Of a DNA stretch of 64,000 nt, positions 1 to 7,145 are shown one piece after another. Under the pieces are notes generated by a model. It worked only from the letters and a program-made list of their open reading frames with translations. It did no database searches and had not been told where the DNA came from. The stretch spans positions 36,834-100,833 of the forward strand of contig CAZPBY010000020.1 of NCBI GenBank assembly GCA_964584785.1. The letters run 5' to 3'. Origin of the DNA: JAHFTY01 sp964584785 (GTDB taxonomy: Bacteria > Acidobacteriota > Terriglobia > 20CM-2-55-15). Numbering within the stretch: position 1 is the first letter of the stretch; the number at the start of each line of letters is the position of its first letter. A program made the position numbers and the translations under genes.

Positions 1-2
1 CG

Positions 3-1682
3 CCCACACCGGGATTAAACCCTGCCGACATTCTGAAACCGCTGCGAGATTCCTGGCCGACGTATTCCGGAGACTATTCGGGAAAACGCTACAGCGCGCT
101 CACGGACATCAATCCGTCAAACGTGAAGAACCTTTCGCTCGCGTGGTCGACCCGGCTTACCGGCGGTCCGGGAAATGCGGGCGCCGCCAACGCCACGGCG
201 GAACCACCAGACGCCGGTCCTGGGGGAGCGCCTGGCGGTGGTCCCGGTGGTGGCCCTGGAGGACCTGGTGTCGCGGTACCGACACGTGTCGGAGGCGTCG
301 GTACACAGGAGTTCACCGGGGCGAACATCAAGGGTTCGATTCTGATGGTCCACGACATCCTTTATGCATCCGCTCCCGACAACGCCTGGGCCGTCGATGC
401 ACGCGACGGGCGTGTGTTGTGGCACTTCTTCTGGAAGACGAGAGGCGGCACACATATCGGCAATCGTGGTCTGGGCATGTGGGGCAACTATTTGTTTCTG
501 GAAACGCCGGATGACTATCTCGTTTCACTCGACGCCCGCACTGGACGTGAGCGCTGGCACAAGGAAATTGCCAGCTTCGACGAGCAATACTTCTCCACGC
601 CGGCGCCGATCATCGTCGGCAATCACGTGCTTGTCGGCACGGGCAACGACCTCGACGCTCCGGGATTCCTGCAGTCGTTCGATCCGGAAACCGGAGATCT
701 GCAGTGGAAGTTTTATACCGTGCCGATGAAGCCGGGCGATCCGGGGTTGGAAACCTGGAAGGATGTGGATGCCGCACGTCATGGCGGAGCTCAACCGTGG
801 GTTCCTGGATCGTACGATGCGGAGAACCATCTTTATATATTCGGTACGGGCAATCCGACACCTGCCTACACATCACAGCCGCGCGGTGAAGGCGACAACT
901 TGTTCACGTGCTCTATCGTCGCAGTGAACGTCGACACCGGAAAGATGGCGTGGTATTACCAGACGTCGCCGCACGACACGCACGACTGGGATTCCGCACA
1001 AACTCCGGTTCTTGCCGATATGCCGATCGATGGACGTATGCGCAAGCTGGTTCTGACGGCGAGCCGCAACGGTTATTACTTCACCCTCGACCGGCTGACA
1101 GGCGAGCACGTTGTTACCGGGAAAATCTCGGATACCGTCAACTGGGCGAAAGGTCTGAACGCCAACGGGCAGCCTATCCGTATTCCTGAAAAGGATCACG
1201 ATATCGGCGGCGCCCTCGTGTCATCGGCAAATGGCGGAGCGGTCAACTGGCCGCCTCCAACATTCAATCCGGATACGGGTCTGTTCTATGTTCCGGTTTC
1301 GCAAAGCTGGGCCATGTACTACCTGACTGAAACGGATCCGCGGGGTGCCATGGGCCTCGGCGGAAAACAGGAACTTGGACTCGGATCGGAAACATTCCTG
1401 ACGGCGATCGACTATAAGACAGGCAAAACGGTCTGGCGTCACAAGTACCCCAGCGTTTCGGGAGGCGGCGGAACCTCAGGCCTGCTGTCGACAGCGGGCA
1501 AACTTCTGTTCGGCGGCGACGCCGGCGGCAACTTCGTCGCGTTCGATGCGGCGAATGGCAATCCGCTCTGGCACACGCACATCGGAAACACCTCGAATGC
1601 GCCCGAGACTTACATGGTCGATGGTCATCAACACGTTCTCGTCGCAACGGGAGAGACACTCTGGTCATTCTGGCTGTATTGA
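3..1682 (+). CDS. PQQ-dependent dehydrogenase-like quinoprotein, 5' truncated
   Basis: This is the C-terminal part of a beta-propeller quinoprotein of the PQQ alcohol/sugar dehydrogenase family, which oxidises substrates in the periplasm. The frame is open from the window edge: codons before the first possible start (GTG at 123) encode WPTYSGDYSGKRYSAL, the usual entry of these propellers, so the gene begins outside the window and 123 is not the true start. Propeller-type tryptophan repeats (VLWHFFWK, LQWKFYT, MAWYYQ, TVWRHKY, PLWHTH) recur along the protein, and HDTHDWDSAQTP matches the family's conserved acidic stretch. An unusual Gly/Pro-rich insert, encoded at about 190-275, lies between the first and second blades. 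The stop overlaps the next gene by 4 bases, so the two are probably one transcript. The substrate cannot be told from the sequence. Confidence 0.88.
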   Translation, partial: PTPGLNPADILKPLRDSWPTYSGDYSGKRYSALTDINPSNVKNLSLAWSTRLTGGPGNAGAANATAEPPDAGPGGAPGGGPGGGPGGPGVAVPTRVGGVGTQEFTGANIKGSILMVHDILYASAPDNAWAVDARDGRVLWHFFWKTRGGTHIGNRGLGMWGNYLFLETPDDYLVSLDARTGRERWHKEIASFDEQYFSTPAPIIVGNHVLVGTGNDLDAPGFLQSFDPETGDLQWKFYTVPMKPGDPGLETWKDVDAARHGGAQPWVPGSYDAENHLYIFGTGNPTPAYTSQPRGEGDNLFTCSIVAVNVDTGKMAWYYQTSPHDTHDWDSAQTPVLADMPIDGRMRKLVLTASRNGYYFTLDRLTGEHVVTGKISDTVNWAKGLNANGQPIRIPEKDHDIGGALVSSANGGAVNWPPPTFNPDTGLFYVPVSQSWAMYYLTETDPRGAMGLGGKQELGLGSETFLTAIDYKTGKTVWRHKYPSVSGGGGTSGLLSTAGKLLFGGDAGGNFVAFDAANGNPLWHTHIGNTSNAPETYMVDGHQHVLVATGETLWSFWLY

Positions 1683-2287
1683 TCGCGTTACTCGTGCAGG
1701 TTACGGCGTTCGATCCGAGCGCCTGGCGAAGCTATCGCGGCACTGACTTTCCGAGGACAGGCTGGGTCGTCGAAAACGGCTGCATTCGCCATCAGGCCAG
1801 GGCCGGCGGCGGCGACATCATCACGCGGCAGAAGTACCGCGATTTTGAGCTCGAGCTCGACTGGAAAGTCGCGCCCGGCGGAAACAGCGGCATCATCTAT
1901 CGCGTCTCGGAAAACGGAGCCGACACATGGGAAACCGGTCCGGAGATGCAGGTTCTCGACAACGACCGTCATCCTGACGGCAAGAATCCGCTGACGTCAG
2001 CGGGTTCGCTGTACGCTCTCATCGCGCCACGTCAGAACGTCACGAAACCCGCGGGTGAGTTCAATCATGTGCGCCTCCTCGTCAAGGGCAACCATGTTGA
2101 ACACTGGCTCAACGGCGAGAAGATCGTCGAATATGAATTCGGTAGTCCCGACCTCGAAGCCAGAATTCGCGCCAGCAAGTTCAAAGACTTTTCCAATTTC
2201 GCCAAAGAACAAACCGGCTACATCGCGCTGCAGGATCACGGTGCCGACGTCTGGTTCTGTAACATCAGTATTCGTCCGCTTCCGTAA
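1679..2287 (+). CDS. DUF1080 family protein (3-keto-disaccharide hydrolase-like)
   Basis: The protein of about 202 residues has the concanavalin-like fold signature of DUF1080: FELELDWKVAPGGNSGI, an acidic YEMQVLDN-type segment (here PEMQVLDNDRHPDG), NHVEHWLNGEKIVEYE, and the closing GYIALQDHG. Members of this family include 3-keto-glycoside hydrolases, which fits a partner for the upstream quinoprotein, but that pairing is inference. The TTG at 1679 overlaps the previous stop. Codons just upstream in the same frame (from 1661) continue a hydrophobic run (LVILAVLIALLVQVTA) preceded by arginines. The real protein may therefore start at a CTG in that stretch and carry a signal peptide; no ATG or GTG is available there. 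Confidence 0.85.
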   Translation: MIALLVQVTAFDPSAWRSYRGTDFPRTGWVVENGCIRHQARAGGGDIITRQKYRDFELELDWKVAPGGNSGIIYRVSENGADTWETGPEMQVLDNDRHPDGKNPLTSAGSLYALIAPRQNVTKPAGEFNHVRLLVKGNHVEHWLNGEKIVEYEFGSPDLEARIRASKFKDFSNFAKEQTGYIALQDHGADVWFCNISIRPLP

Positions 2288-2359
2288 CAGACTTGAATGA
2301 AAAGGCTCGTGACGCTACGCGAAGTTCTGTTCATGACAGAAATTCCAGACAGAAAATTC

Positions 2360-2415
2360 CAGGTCTGCCCGGTTGTTAACCATTTTTCTCGGAAACGACC
2401 AGGCAGACCTGTTTT
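2360..2415 (+). terminator. Long hairpin, possible terminator after the DUF1080 gene
   Basis: Arms 2360-2377 and 2394-2411 are inverted repeats, pairing at 16 of 18 positions plus one G:T pair, around a 16-base loop, and TTTT follows. This would act as a terminator for the two genes upstream, or it may be a short palindromic repeat. A smaller hairpin (TTCTGT/ACAGAA, 2325-2341) lies just before it. The rest of 2288-2626 shows no convincing gene. Confidence 0.45.
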
Positions 2416-2626
2416 CAATTGTGATGGCGGATTGGCGAAAGGTGATGGGCGAACTGGCTAAATTTCATCGTGAGTATGCGCCAGACAGATGTCCCAAGGT
2501 ATGCTGGCATCGTATTTGGCGCCGCCCACATGCCGGCGATTCGGCCTGTTGCGACCACTCGGCTTCCAAGTCGGCACTCGCCGTTGGGTTGAGGTCTTGA
2601 GAATGCCGGTGGCAGGGGATGGTGGC

Positions 2627-2696
2627 GTATAACAACGGCATGCAGCCGAAGCGCAAAGAACGCGAAGCGGCTGATGCCGCACGGTCGTTGGCGGAC
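2627..2696 (+). other. Degraded integron attC-like site
   Basis: The left half reads GTATAACAACGGCATGCAG and the right half has CGGCTGATGCCG followed by a GTTGGC core. The arms CGGCATGCAGCCG (from 2636) and CGGCTGATGCCG (to 2679) are complementary except for a single bulged G, the kind of extrahelical base seen in the L boxes of attC sites. The right core lacks the exact GTTRRRY consensus, so the site looks decayed. It ends a few bases before the likely amidase start, where the junction with the next cassette would be expected. This is pattern recognition by eye only. Confidence 0.4.
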
Positions 2697-2702
2697 GAAG
2701 CT

Positions 2703-4004
2703 ATGACTCGATTCGAAATGAGCGACGACACGCGGATTGATCGACGTACATTTCTCATCGGCAACCTCGCGCTAGCGGGAGTTGTTACTGCGCAAGGCCC
2801 TCGGCTGGACACCTTCTCCCAGTGGCTGATGGCGTCGCGGCGGATGCGGGAGGCTGCGTTACAACCGTGCGTCGAGCGCATTCGATCGCTCGATGGTGAG
2901 ATCCAGGCGTGGGTCCAGGTGCTTCCGCAGGAACCGACCGGGGATGGCGTTCTACGCGCGATTCCGTTCGGTGTGAAAGACATTATCGAGACCAGAGGGT
3001 TGGCCACGGAATACGGCTCGCCGATCTATAAGGGGCGAATCGGGACGGTCGATGCCGCAATCGTTCGTCAGCTACGGCAACGCGGTGGAGTTCTCCTGGG
3101 CAAGACACAAACCACGGCGTTTGCCTACCAGCAGCCGGCTCCGACGCACAACCCGCGCAATCCGGCCCACACTCCTGGCGGCAGTTCGAGCGGATCTGCG
3201 GCGGCCGTTGCCGCTGGAATGGTTCCACTTGCCCTCGGTACTCAGACCGGCGGGTCGGTGTTGCGGCCCGCGTCCTATTGCGGCGTGACGGGATTTAAGA
3301 CCAGCTATGGCCTGCTTCCAATGGACGGCGTACTGCCGTTTGCCAAGAGCTTCGACACGCTCGGTTTCTTCACGCACACCGCTGCGGATATGCTCGCCTT
3401 CTGGCAGGCGTTTGGACATTCGATCGGTCGCGCCGAAGACCTTCCGCTGGGTGCGCCGGATCCTCTTCCTGACGTTGAGCCCGCGATGACAACGGCGTTC
3501 ACCAACTCGCTCGCGAGATTGCGAAAGGCAGGCTACGCCATTCGATCCATCGACATCGCGCCGATGCTGGTCCGGCTGAGAGCGGCCGATCGGACAGTAA
3601 TGTTCTACGAAGGGGCTCGATTTCACGAGGAACGGTGGAAACAATATGGCGATCGGCTGGGCGAGATGGGGAATCTCGTTCGCGACGGACTCCAGATCTC
3701 GGTTGATCGGTACAACGAGGCGATGAAATACATCTCGGAGTGCCGGAAGACGATGGCTGAGAGGTACAAAGCGACGCCCGTAGTGCTGGTGCCTGCGGCA
3801 ACGGGACCAGCGCCGGTGGGGCTCACATCTACCGGCGATTCCCGAATGAATTCACCATGGACGGCTTTGGGCACCCCGGCGATCAGTCTTCCGATGCCCG
3901 TGGAGACTGGTTTACCACTTGGTCTTCAGTTGACGGCTGATCACGGTGAGGACGCACGAATTCTTCAAACCGCCGTGAAGCTGCAACGAGCGTTAACAAG
4001 CTGA
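2703..4004 (+). CDS. Amidase signature family hydrolase, Tat-type leader
   Basis: The gene encodes an amidase-signature enzyme that hydrolyses an amide of unknown nature. The Ser-cisSer-Lys triad is visible: Lys in PFGVKDII, the Gly/Ser-rich GGSSSGSAAAVAAG with the cis-serine, and the nucleophile serine in TQTGGSVLRPA. The N-terminus contains DRRTFLIGNLALAGVV, a twin-arginine-type leader, so export is likely. The frame is open from 2619, but 2619-2700 reads through the attC-like site, so ATG 2703 (or 2718) is preferred. At about 433 residues it is slightly short for the family. It sits inside the decayed mobile region and may be cargo. The bases 4005-4209 after it show nothing convincing. Confidence 0.82.
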   Translation: MTRFEMSDDTRIDRRTFLIGNLALAGVVTAQGPRLDTFSQWLMASRRMREAALQPCVERIRSLDGEIQAWVQVLPQEPTGDGVLRAIPFGVKDIIETRGLATEYGSPIYKGRIGTVDAAIVRQLRQRGGVLLGKTQTTAFAYQQPAPTHNPRNPAHTPGGSSSGSAAAVAAGMVPLALGTQTGGSVLRPASYCGVTGFKTSYGLLPMDGVLPFAKSFDTLGFFTHTAADMLAFWQAFGHSIGRAEDLPLGAPDPLPDVEPAMTTAFTNSLARLRKAGYAIRSIDIAPMLVRLRAADRTVMFYEGARFHEERWKQYGDRLGEMGNLVRDGLQISVDRYNEAMKYISECRKTMAERYKATPVVLVPAATGPAPVGLTSTGDSRMNSPWTALGTPAISLPMPVETGLPLGLQLTADHGEDARILQTAVKLQRALTS

Positions 4005-4209
4005 AAAGTGAGCGGTCACGAAGGGTGTTTTCGCTCGGTGCTCTTCGCCTCATGTTTTTCAAAGCTGTTTCGGCCGTTCTCAACGCGCTCGACGTAATCG
4101 GCGAGGCCGCAGCAATCCGCCGTAATTCGCCCGTCTGTGACATCAGCCGCCCCCGGTCGGCGAGAATGATTAACCGCCGCCGCTCGCATCGGTGTCGCTG
4201 GTGGCGTCC

Positions 4210-4440
4210 ATGACTGAGCAACTCGAGGAATTCCTAACCATCGATCGGCTCCAGCGGCTCACAGGCGAAAGCGAGTCTTGCTGGAGAAAGCGATTGCAAC
4301 GCAGAGAAATCGCTTTCTTGAAATTCGGTGCAAACGTTCGAGTACGGAGAACAGACTTTGTCCAATGGTGCGAGGCGCGAGTTGTCAGTGCGCTGAGTGG
4401 ACCTGCTTCGGCCCTTCGCCATGCGAAACAAGATCTGTAA
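4210..4440 (+). CDS. Excisionase-like helix-turn-helix DNA-binding protein
   Basis: This is a small protein of 76 residues. FLTIDRLQRLTG followed by the tail FLKFGANVRVRRTDFVQWCE matches the winged HTH layout of excisionase/AlpA-type proteins (helix-turn-helix, short wing, then RRxDfxxW). The start is taken at ATG 4210 because the shorter product begins right before the conserved domain. Its position upstream of a toxin-antitoxin pair and an integrase remnant fits a recombination directionality factor or a small regulator of the old element. It is probably DNA-binding; the target is unknown. Confidence 0.62.
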   Translation: MTEQLEEFLTIDRLQRLTGESESCWRKRLQRREIAFLKFGANVRVRRTDFVQWCEARVVSALSGPASALRHAKQDL

Positions 4441-4492
4441 AAGTCCCCGCGATCGAGATCCCTTAACGGCGGCCAGCGGCAAATCCCAAATC

Positions 4493-4535
4493 TTTACATT
4501 GATCACATGATGGACGTCATGTACACTTAGTACAT
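4493..4535 (+). promoter_or_regulatory. Operator-like inverted repeats before the RelE/Phd module
   Basis: ATGTAC-N5-GTACAT (4519-4535) ends one base before the toxin start codon. A second short repeat, CATGA...TCATG (4506-4521), overlaps it. Phd/YefM-type antitoxins bind such palindromes to autoregulate, so this is the likely operator. TTTACA at 4493 could be a -35 element, but no clear -10 is visible at standard spacing. Confidence 0.5.
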
Positions 4536-4536
4536 C

Positions 4537-4794
4537 ATGAAGCGTTACGAAGTTCTGATCGTTGCCAGCGCTGACAAAGAACTCGCCGGCATGCAGAAAG
4601 TACTTCGTCAGCGGATGATCGAAAAGTTTGATGAGATTGGCAAAGATCCGCGCGGCAGCGATTCCAAGAAGCTCGACGACGACACGTATCGAGTCCGCGT
4701 TGGCGATTATCGGATTGTCTACAACGTGAACGATAAGGAGCGGAGAGTCGTGATTACGAGAATTCGCCATCGGCGCGAGGTGTATCGGAGGTAA
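4537..4794 (+). CDS. RelE/ParE-family toxin
   Basis: This 85-residue basic protein has the RelE layout: MKRYEVLIVASADKEL at the N-terminus, then a helix, then KLDDDTYRVRVGDYRIVYNV and VVITRIRHRREVYRR. The motif RVRVGDYRIVY and the C-terminal arginine/histidine/tyrosine set are characteristic of ribosome-dependent mRNA interferases of this family. It precedes its antitoxin by 3 bases, the reverse of the usual order for Phd/RelE modules but known from HigBA and some RelBE-like loci. The palindrome ending at 4535 is the likely autoregulatory site. The assignment to RelE rather than ParE rests on overall similarity only. Confidence 0.88.
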   Translation: MKRYEVLIVASADKELAGMQKVLRQRMIEKFDEIGKDPRGSDSKKLDDDTYRVRVGDYRIVYNVNDKERRVVITRIRHRREVYRR

Positions 4795-4797
4795 CGA

Positions 4798-5106
4798 ATG
4801 GCAAAGATTGCAGTGATTGATGCTCGGAAGGATCTGGCGGACGTGCTCAATCGTGCGGCCTATGGAAAAGAGCGTGTCGTGCTCACGCGTCGCGGCAAGG
4901 ATGTTGCCGCAATTGTTCCCATTGATGATCTGAACATCCTGGAAGCGATCGAGGACCACATGGACGTAACGGAATCGGAAAAGATTCTCGCACGCGTCCG
5001 CGCCGGTTCAGAGCAGCTCGTTTCGCTTGAGGACGTGAAGACTAAATACGGGGACGATGCCAAGCCAGCGAAGAAAACCGCGCGGCCACGAAAGCGGAAT
5101 CGATGA
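4798..5106 (+). CDS. Phd/YefM-family antitoxin
   Basis: The N-terminus (AVIDARKDLADVLNRA, then KERVVLTRRGKDVAAIVPIDDL) is the Phd/YefM DNA-binding and dimerisation fold, followed by an acidic toxin-binding segment. It should neutralise the preceding RelE-type toxin and repress the operon. The protein is 102 residues, longer than many relatives, because of a lysine/arginine-rich tail (KPAKKTARPRKRNR) with no counterpart in typical family members. Its stop codon overlaps (ATGA) the start of the decayed integrase gene, so the three were once one transcript. Confidence 0.87.
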   Translation: MAKIAVIDARKDLADVLNRAAYGKERVVLTRRGKDVAAIVPIDDLNILEAIEDHMDVTESEKILARVRAGSEQLVSLEDVKTKYGDDAKPAKKTARPRKRNR

Positions 5107-6006
5107 TTTACAAGCGCGGTAACTATTACTGGTACGAATTCGAATTTGCGGGCAAGCGACATAGAAAGAGCACGGACATATTGGTTGGGCGAGGCAAGGC
5201 CGGAGAGAAATCGCCAGGAATTGGCCAGAGATGTCGAGACTGCGAAGCGCCACGAGTTGGCGCTTGCTGCGGTTGGGATTGTCGCCCCGTCGCCGGAGGA
5301 GCCGGCACGAAAAGCCGAAGTTGTCCACGTGGGCGACCGGATGGCTTTCGACTTACGCGAACGTCCATTGCAAGTTTGCAACACATCGCTTGTACACGCA
5401 GGTAGTCGAGCAGCATTTGACTCCCGAACTCGGAACGAAGCGGCTCGATGAGATTACGCGATCGGATATCCGTGCTCTGATCGCTTCGAAGATCGATTCC
5501 GGCCTCAGCAGGGCGACCGTCAGGAACATCAGGGCGCCCTTGCGTCAGATGCTCGCTCATGCGGTTGAGGAGGGAATCATTGCAGCCAACCCAGCGAGCA
5601 AGCTGGGACGGTTCAGCAAGGAAACGTCGGCCAAAGCAAACGCCAAAAAGATTGTGCCGTACACGGCCGCGGAGGTTCAGAAGATGCTCGCCCAGGCGCA
5701 AGCTAACGCCGAGCTTTACGCGTTTCTCTTGACGGCCGTTCTAACCGGAATGCGCCTCGGCGAATTGCCTGGTTTCCAGTGGGGAGACTTGGATCTGCAT
5801 AACAAATGCACGCAAGTCTGATGCTTCAGCAAGGAGAATCTTCGGCGTACGTGAAAGAGCAGATGGGCCATCATTCGATCCAGATCACAGTCGACCTCTA
5901 CGGCCATCTGATTCCCGGCGGAAATCGCGCTGCTGCCAACCGGCTTCAATCCCACATCTTGCCCGCCGCAACTACGACTGCAACCGCTGCCGCTGTTCAA
6001 GCCTGA
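5103..6006 (+). pseudogene. Decayed tyrosine recombinase (phage/ICE integrase)
   Basis: The coding similarity hops across three frames. It starts at ATG 5103 (IYKRGNYYWYEFEFAGKRHRKST, the usual N-terminal arm). It then shifts near 5190 to a frame encoding ERNRQELARDVETAKR, and shifts again near 5335 to the core-binding and catalytic domain, which contains LTGMRLGELPGFQWGDLDL with the first catalytic arginine. That frame stops at 5821. The C-terminus resumes in another frame at 5806 (HASLMLQQGESS, then MGHHSIQITVDLYGHL with the tyrosine nucleophile). The region that should hold the second catalytic box (HxxR) is missing. At least two frameshifts and one internal deletion therefore make it inactive. 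Confidence 0.85.
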
Positions 6007-6131
6007 GAAAGCCGATGCGGGGATCGCTGGCATAGTTTGCCTTCGCGGTCCCCACAAAATCACCCACACTGGCCAAAATGCAAACGGCGGGGCAATGCCT
6101 GCCGTGAAGTAAGTCTTTACTTGTCTGGGAA

Positions 6132-6202
6132 CTGGGACGCAGGGATTCGAACCCCGATAAGCAGATCCAGAGTCTGCGGTCCTACCGTTGGACGACGTCC
6201 CA
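6132..6202 (-). tRNA. tRNA-Gln (anticodon CUG)
   Basis: Read on the minus strand the 71 bases fold into a full cloverleaf. The acceptor is TGGGACG/CGTCCCA and the D stem is GTCC/GGAC. The anticodon stem is GCAGA/TCTGC with loop CTCTGGA, giving anticodon CTG, and the T arm has loop TTCGAAT. The discriminator is G and no CCA is encoded. The 3' end faces the decayed integrase about 125 bases away, the usual geometry of a tRNA used as an integration site. The short gap 6007-6131 holds no other feature. Confidence 0.93.
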
Positions 6203-6268
6203 TCAAGGGTCAGACCAATTTAACAGAGGGGAAAAAAGGCAAGCAAGCGGCAATTGCCTATGAATGAT

Positions 6269-6617
6269 GTTTCCGCCGCTATGAACGATGTTCCGCCGTT
6301 ATTTGCACTGCTCCCGCCGCAATGATGCGAGTCTTGGCGATATCTGCACTCCGCCCGCCGCAATGATGGATGACTTGGCGATATTTGCACTGCTCCCGCC
6401 GCAATGACGCAAGCCTTGGCGATATTTGCAGTGCTCCCGCGGCAATGACGGATGACCTGGCGATACTTGCACTGCTCTCGCCGCAATGACGGATGACTTG
6501 GCGATATTTGCACTGCTCCCGCGGCAATGACGGATGACCTGGCGATATTTGCAGTGCTCCCGCCGCAATGACGGATAACTTGGCGATATCTGCAATGCTC
6601 CCGCCGCAATTACGAGT
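6269..6617. repeat. 41-bp minisatellite, about nine tandem copies
   Basis: A 41-base unit (typical start GCTCCCGCCGCAATGACGG, end GATATTTGCACT) begins at 6310, 6351, 6392, 6433, 6474, 6515, 6556 and 6597 (last copy partial). A more diverged copy occupies 6269-6309. The copies differ by a few substitutions, but their lengths are constant. No spacers separate them, so it is not a CRISPR array. Because 41 is not a multiple of three and the unit lacks stops on the minus strand, it leaves open frames in all three minus phases; these are not believed to be genes. Confidence 0.95.
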
Positions 6618-6867
6618 GTTTTTTCAGGCGTTGACGGGATTCGGTGATTTGGAAGCCGGCGCCGCGGCGTTCGATGAGCATGTCGCTGAAGCAGACGGCG
6701 TCGATGACGGATTTGATGTACGTGACGGCGTTGTCGTCCAGTTCGCCATGCAGTTCGTAGGTGAATCGCCGGCCGTCAACCGAGAGGATCTTAATAAGGT
6801 GGATCTGCCCCGCGTCATCGATCGTCTCGATTTCAATGTCGTAAAACGTGTGTTCGAACGATTTCAT
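6610..6867 (-). CDS. Hypothetical 85-residue protein
   Basis: No family is recognised. The protein begins MKSFEHTFYDIEIETI, has alternating beta-like segments (HLIKILSVDGRRFTYELHG) and ends in a basic tail (RQRLKKHS) whose codons run into the last copy of the minisatellite. The start codon lies directly after the T-rich tail of a hairpin terminator, so there is no room for a ribosome binding site. It would have to be leaderless or translated from a read-through transcript. Codon use and a compact, mixed-charge sequence suggest it is real, but confidence is moderate. Confidence 0.5.
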   Translation of the reverse strand: MKSFEHTFYDIEIETIDDAGQIHLIKILSVDGRRFTYELHGELDDNAVTYIKSVIDAVCFSDMLIERRGAGFQITESRQRLKKHS

Positions 6868-6893
6868 AAAATAAAGCCCGGCACGAGCCGGGC
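6868..6893 (-). terminator. Rho-independent terminator after the 37-residue membrane gene
   Basis: On the minus strand a perfect 7-bp stem (GCCCGGC / GCCGGGC, loop TCGT) is followed by TTTATTTT. It lies about 25 bases after the stop codon of the small gene at 6919-7032 and abuts the start codon of the next minus-strand gene. Confidence 0.8.
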
Positions 6894-6918
6894 CAAAACT
6901 TTGAACAGGAGCGAGGAA

Positions 6919-7032
6919 CTACAGATCGAGGCGTGTGACTTGCTTGCTCGGCTTGCTGGCGCCGTTCTTCTGAAGGACTGCGAAAATGCCGGCGACGATC
7001 ACAAGCCCGGCAAGAACTGCTAAATATTCCAT
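6919..7032 (-). CDS. 37-residue single-pass membrane microprotein
   Basis: On the minus strand an ATG at 7032 opens a frame encoding MEYLAVLAGLVIVAGIFAVL followed by a short basic tail (QKNGASKPSKQVTRLDL) and a TAG. The first 20 residues form one transmembrane helix, with the positive tail predicted to lie inside. An AGGAAAGG ribosome binding site precedes the start by about 10 bases, and a strong terminator follows, so the gene looks like a complete small transcription unit. The function is unknown; the pattern resembles small membrane regulators or stress peptides, but there is no sequence family to name. Confidence 0.6.
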   Translation of the reverse strand: MEYLAVLAGLVIVAGIFAVLQKNGASKPSKQVTRLDL

Positions 7033-7145
7033 GAGACAATTCCTTTCCTGTGAGATCCTGCTGTACCACTGTTGGTATGAACAGAGGGCGAAATTTATAC
7101 CACGCTCAACACCATAAGACAGCCTACTGATTCGAAATACAGAGT

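Noticed and set aside
3883..4221. 112-codon minus-strand frame at the end of the amidase gene
   Set aside because: Mostly antisense to the amidase; the part beyond it has no conserved features.
6220..6609. Three minus-strand open frames (up to 129 codons) in the 41-bp repeats
   Set aside because: They result from a stop-free unit whose length is not a multiple of three; the repeated amino acids cycle through frames and have no start or ribosome binding site in common.
6269..6617. Possible CRISPR array
   Set aside because: Units are directly adjacent without variable spacers, and no cas genes are present.
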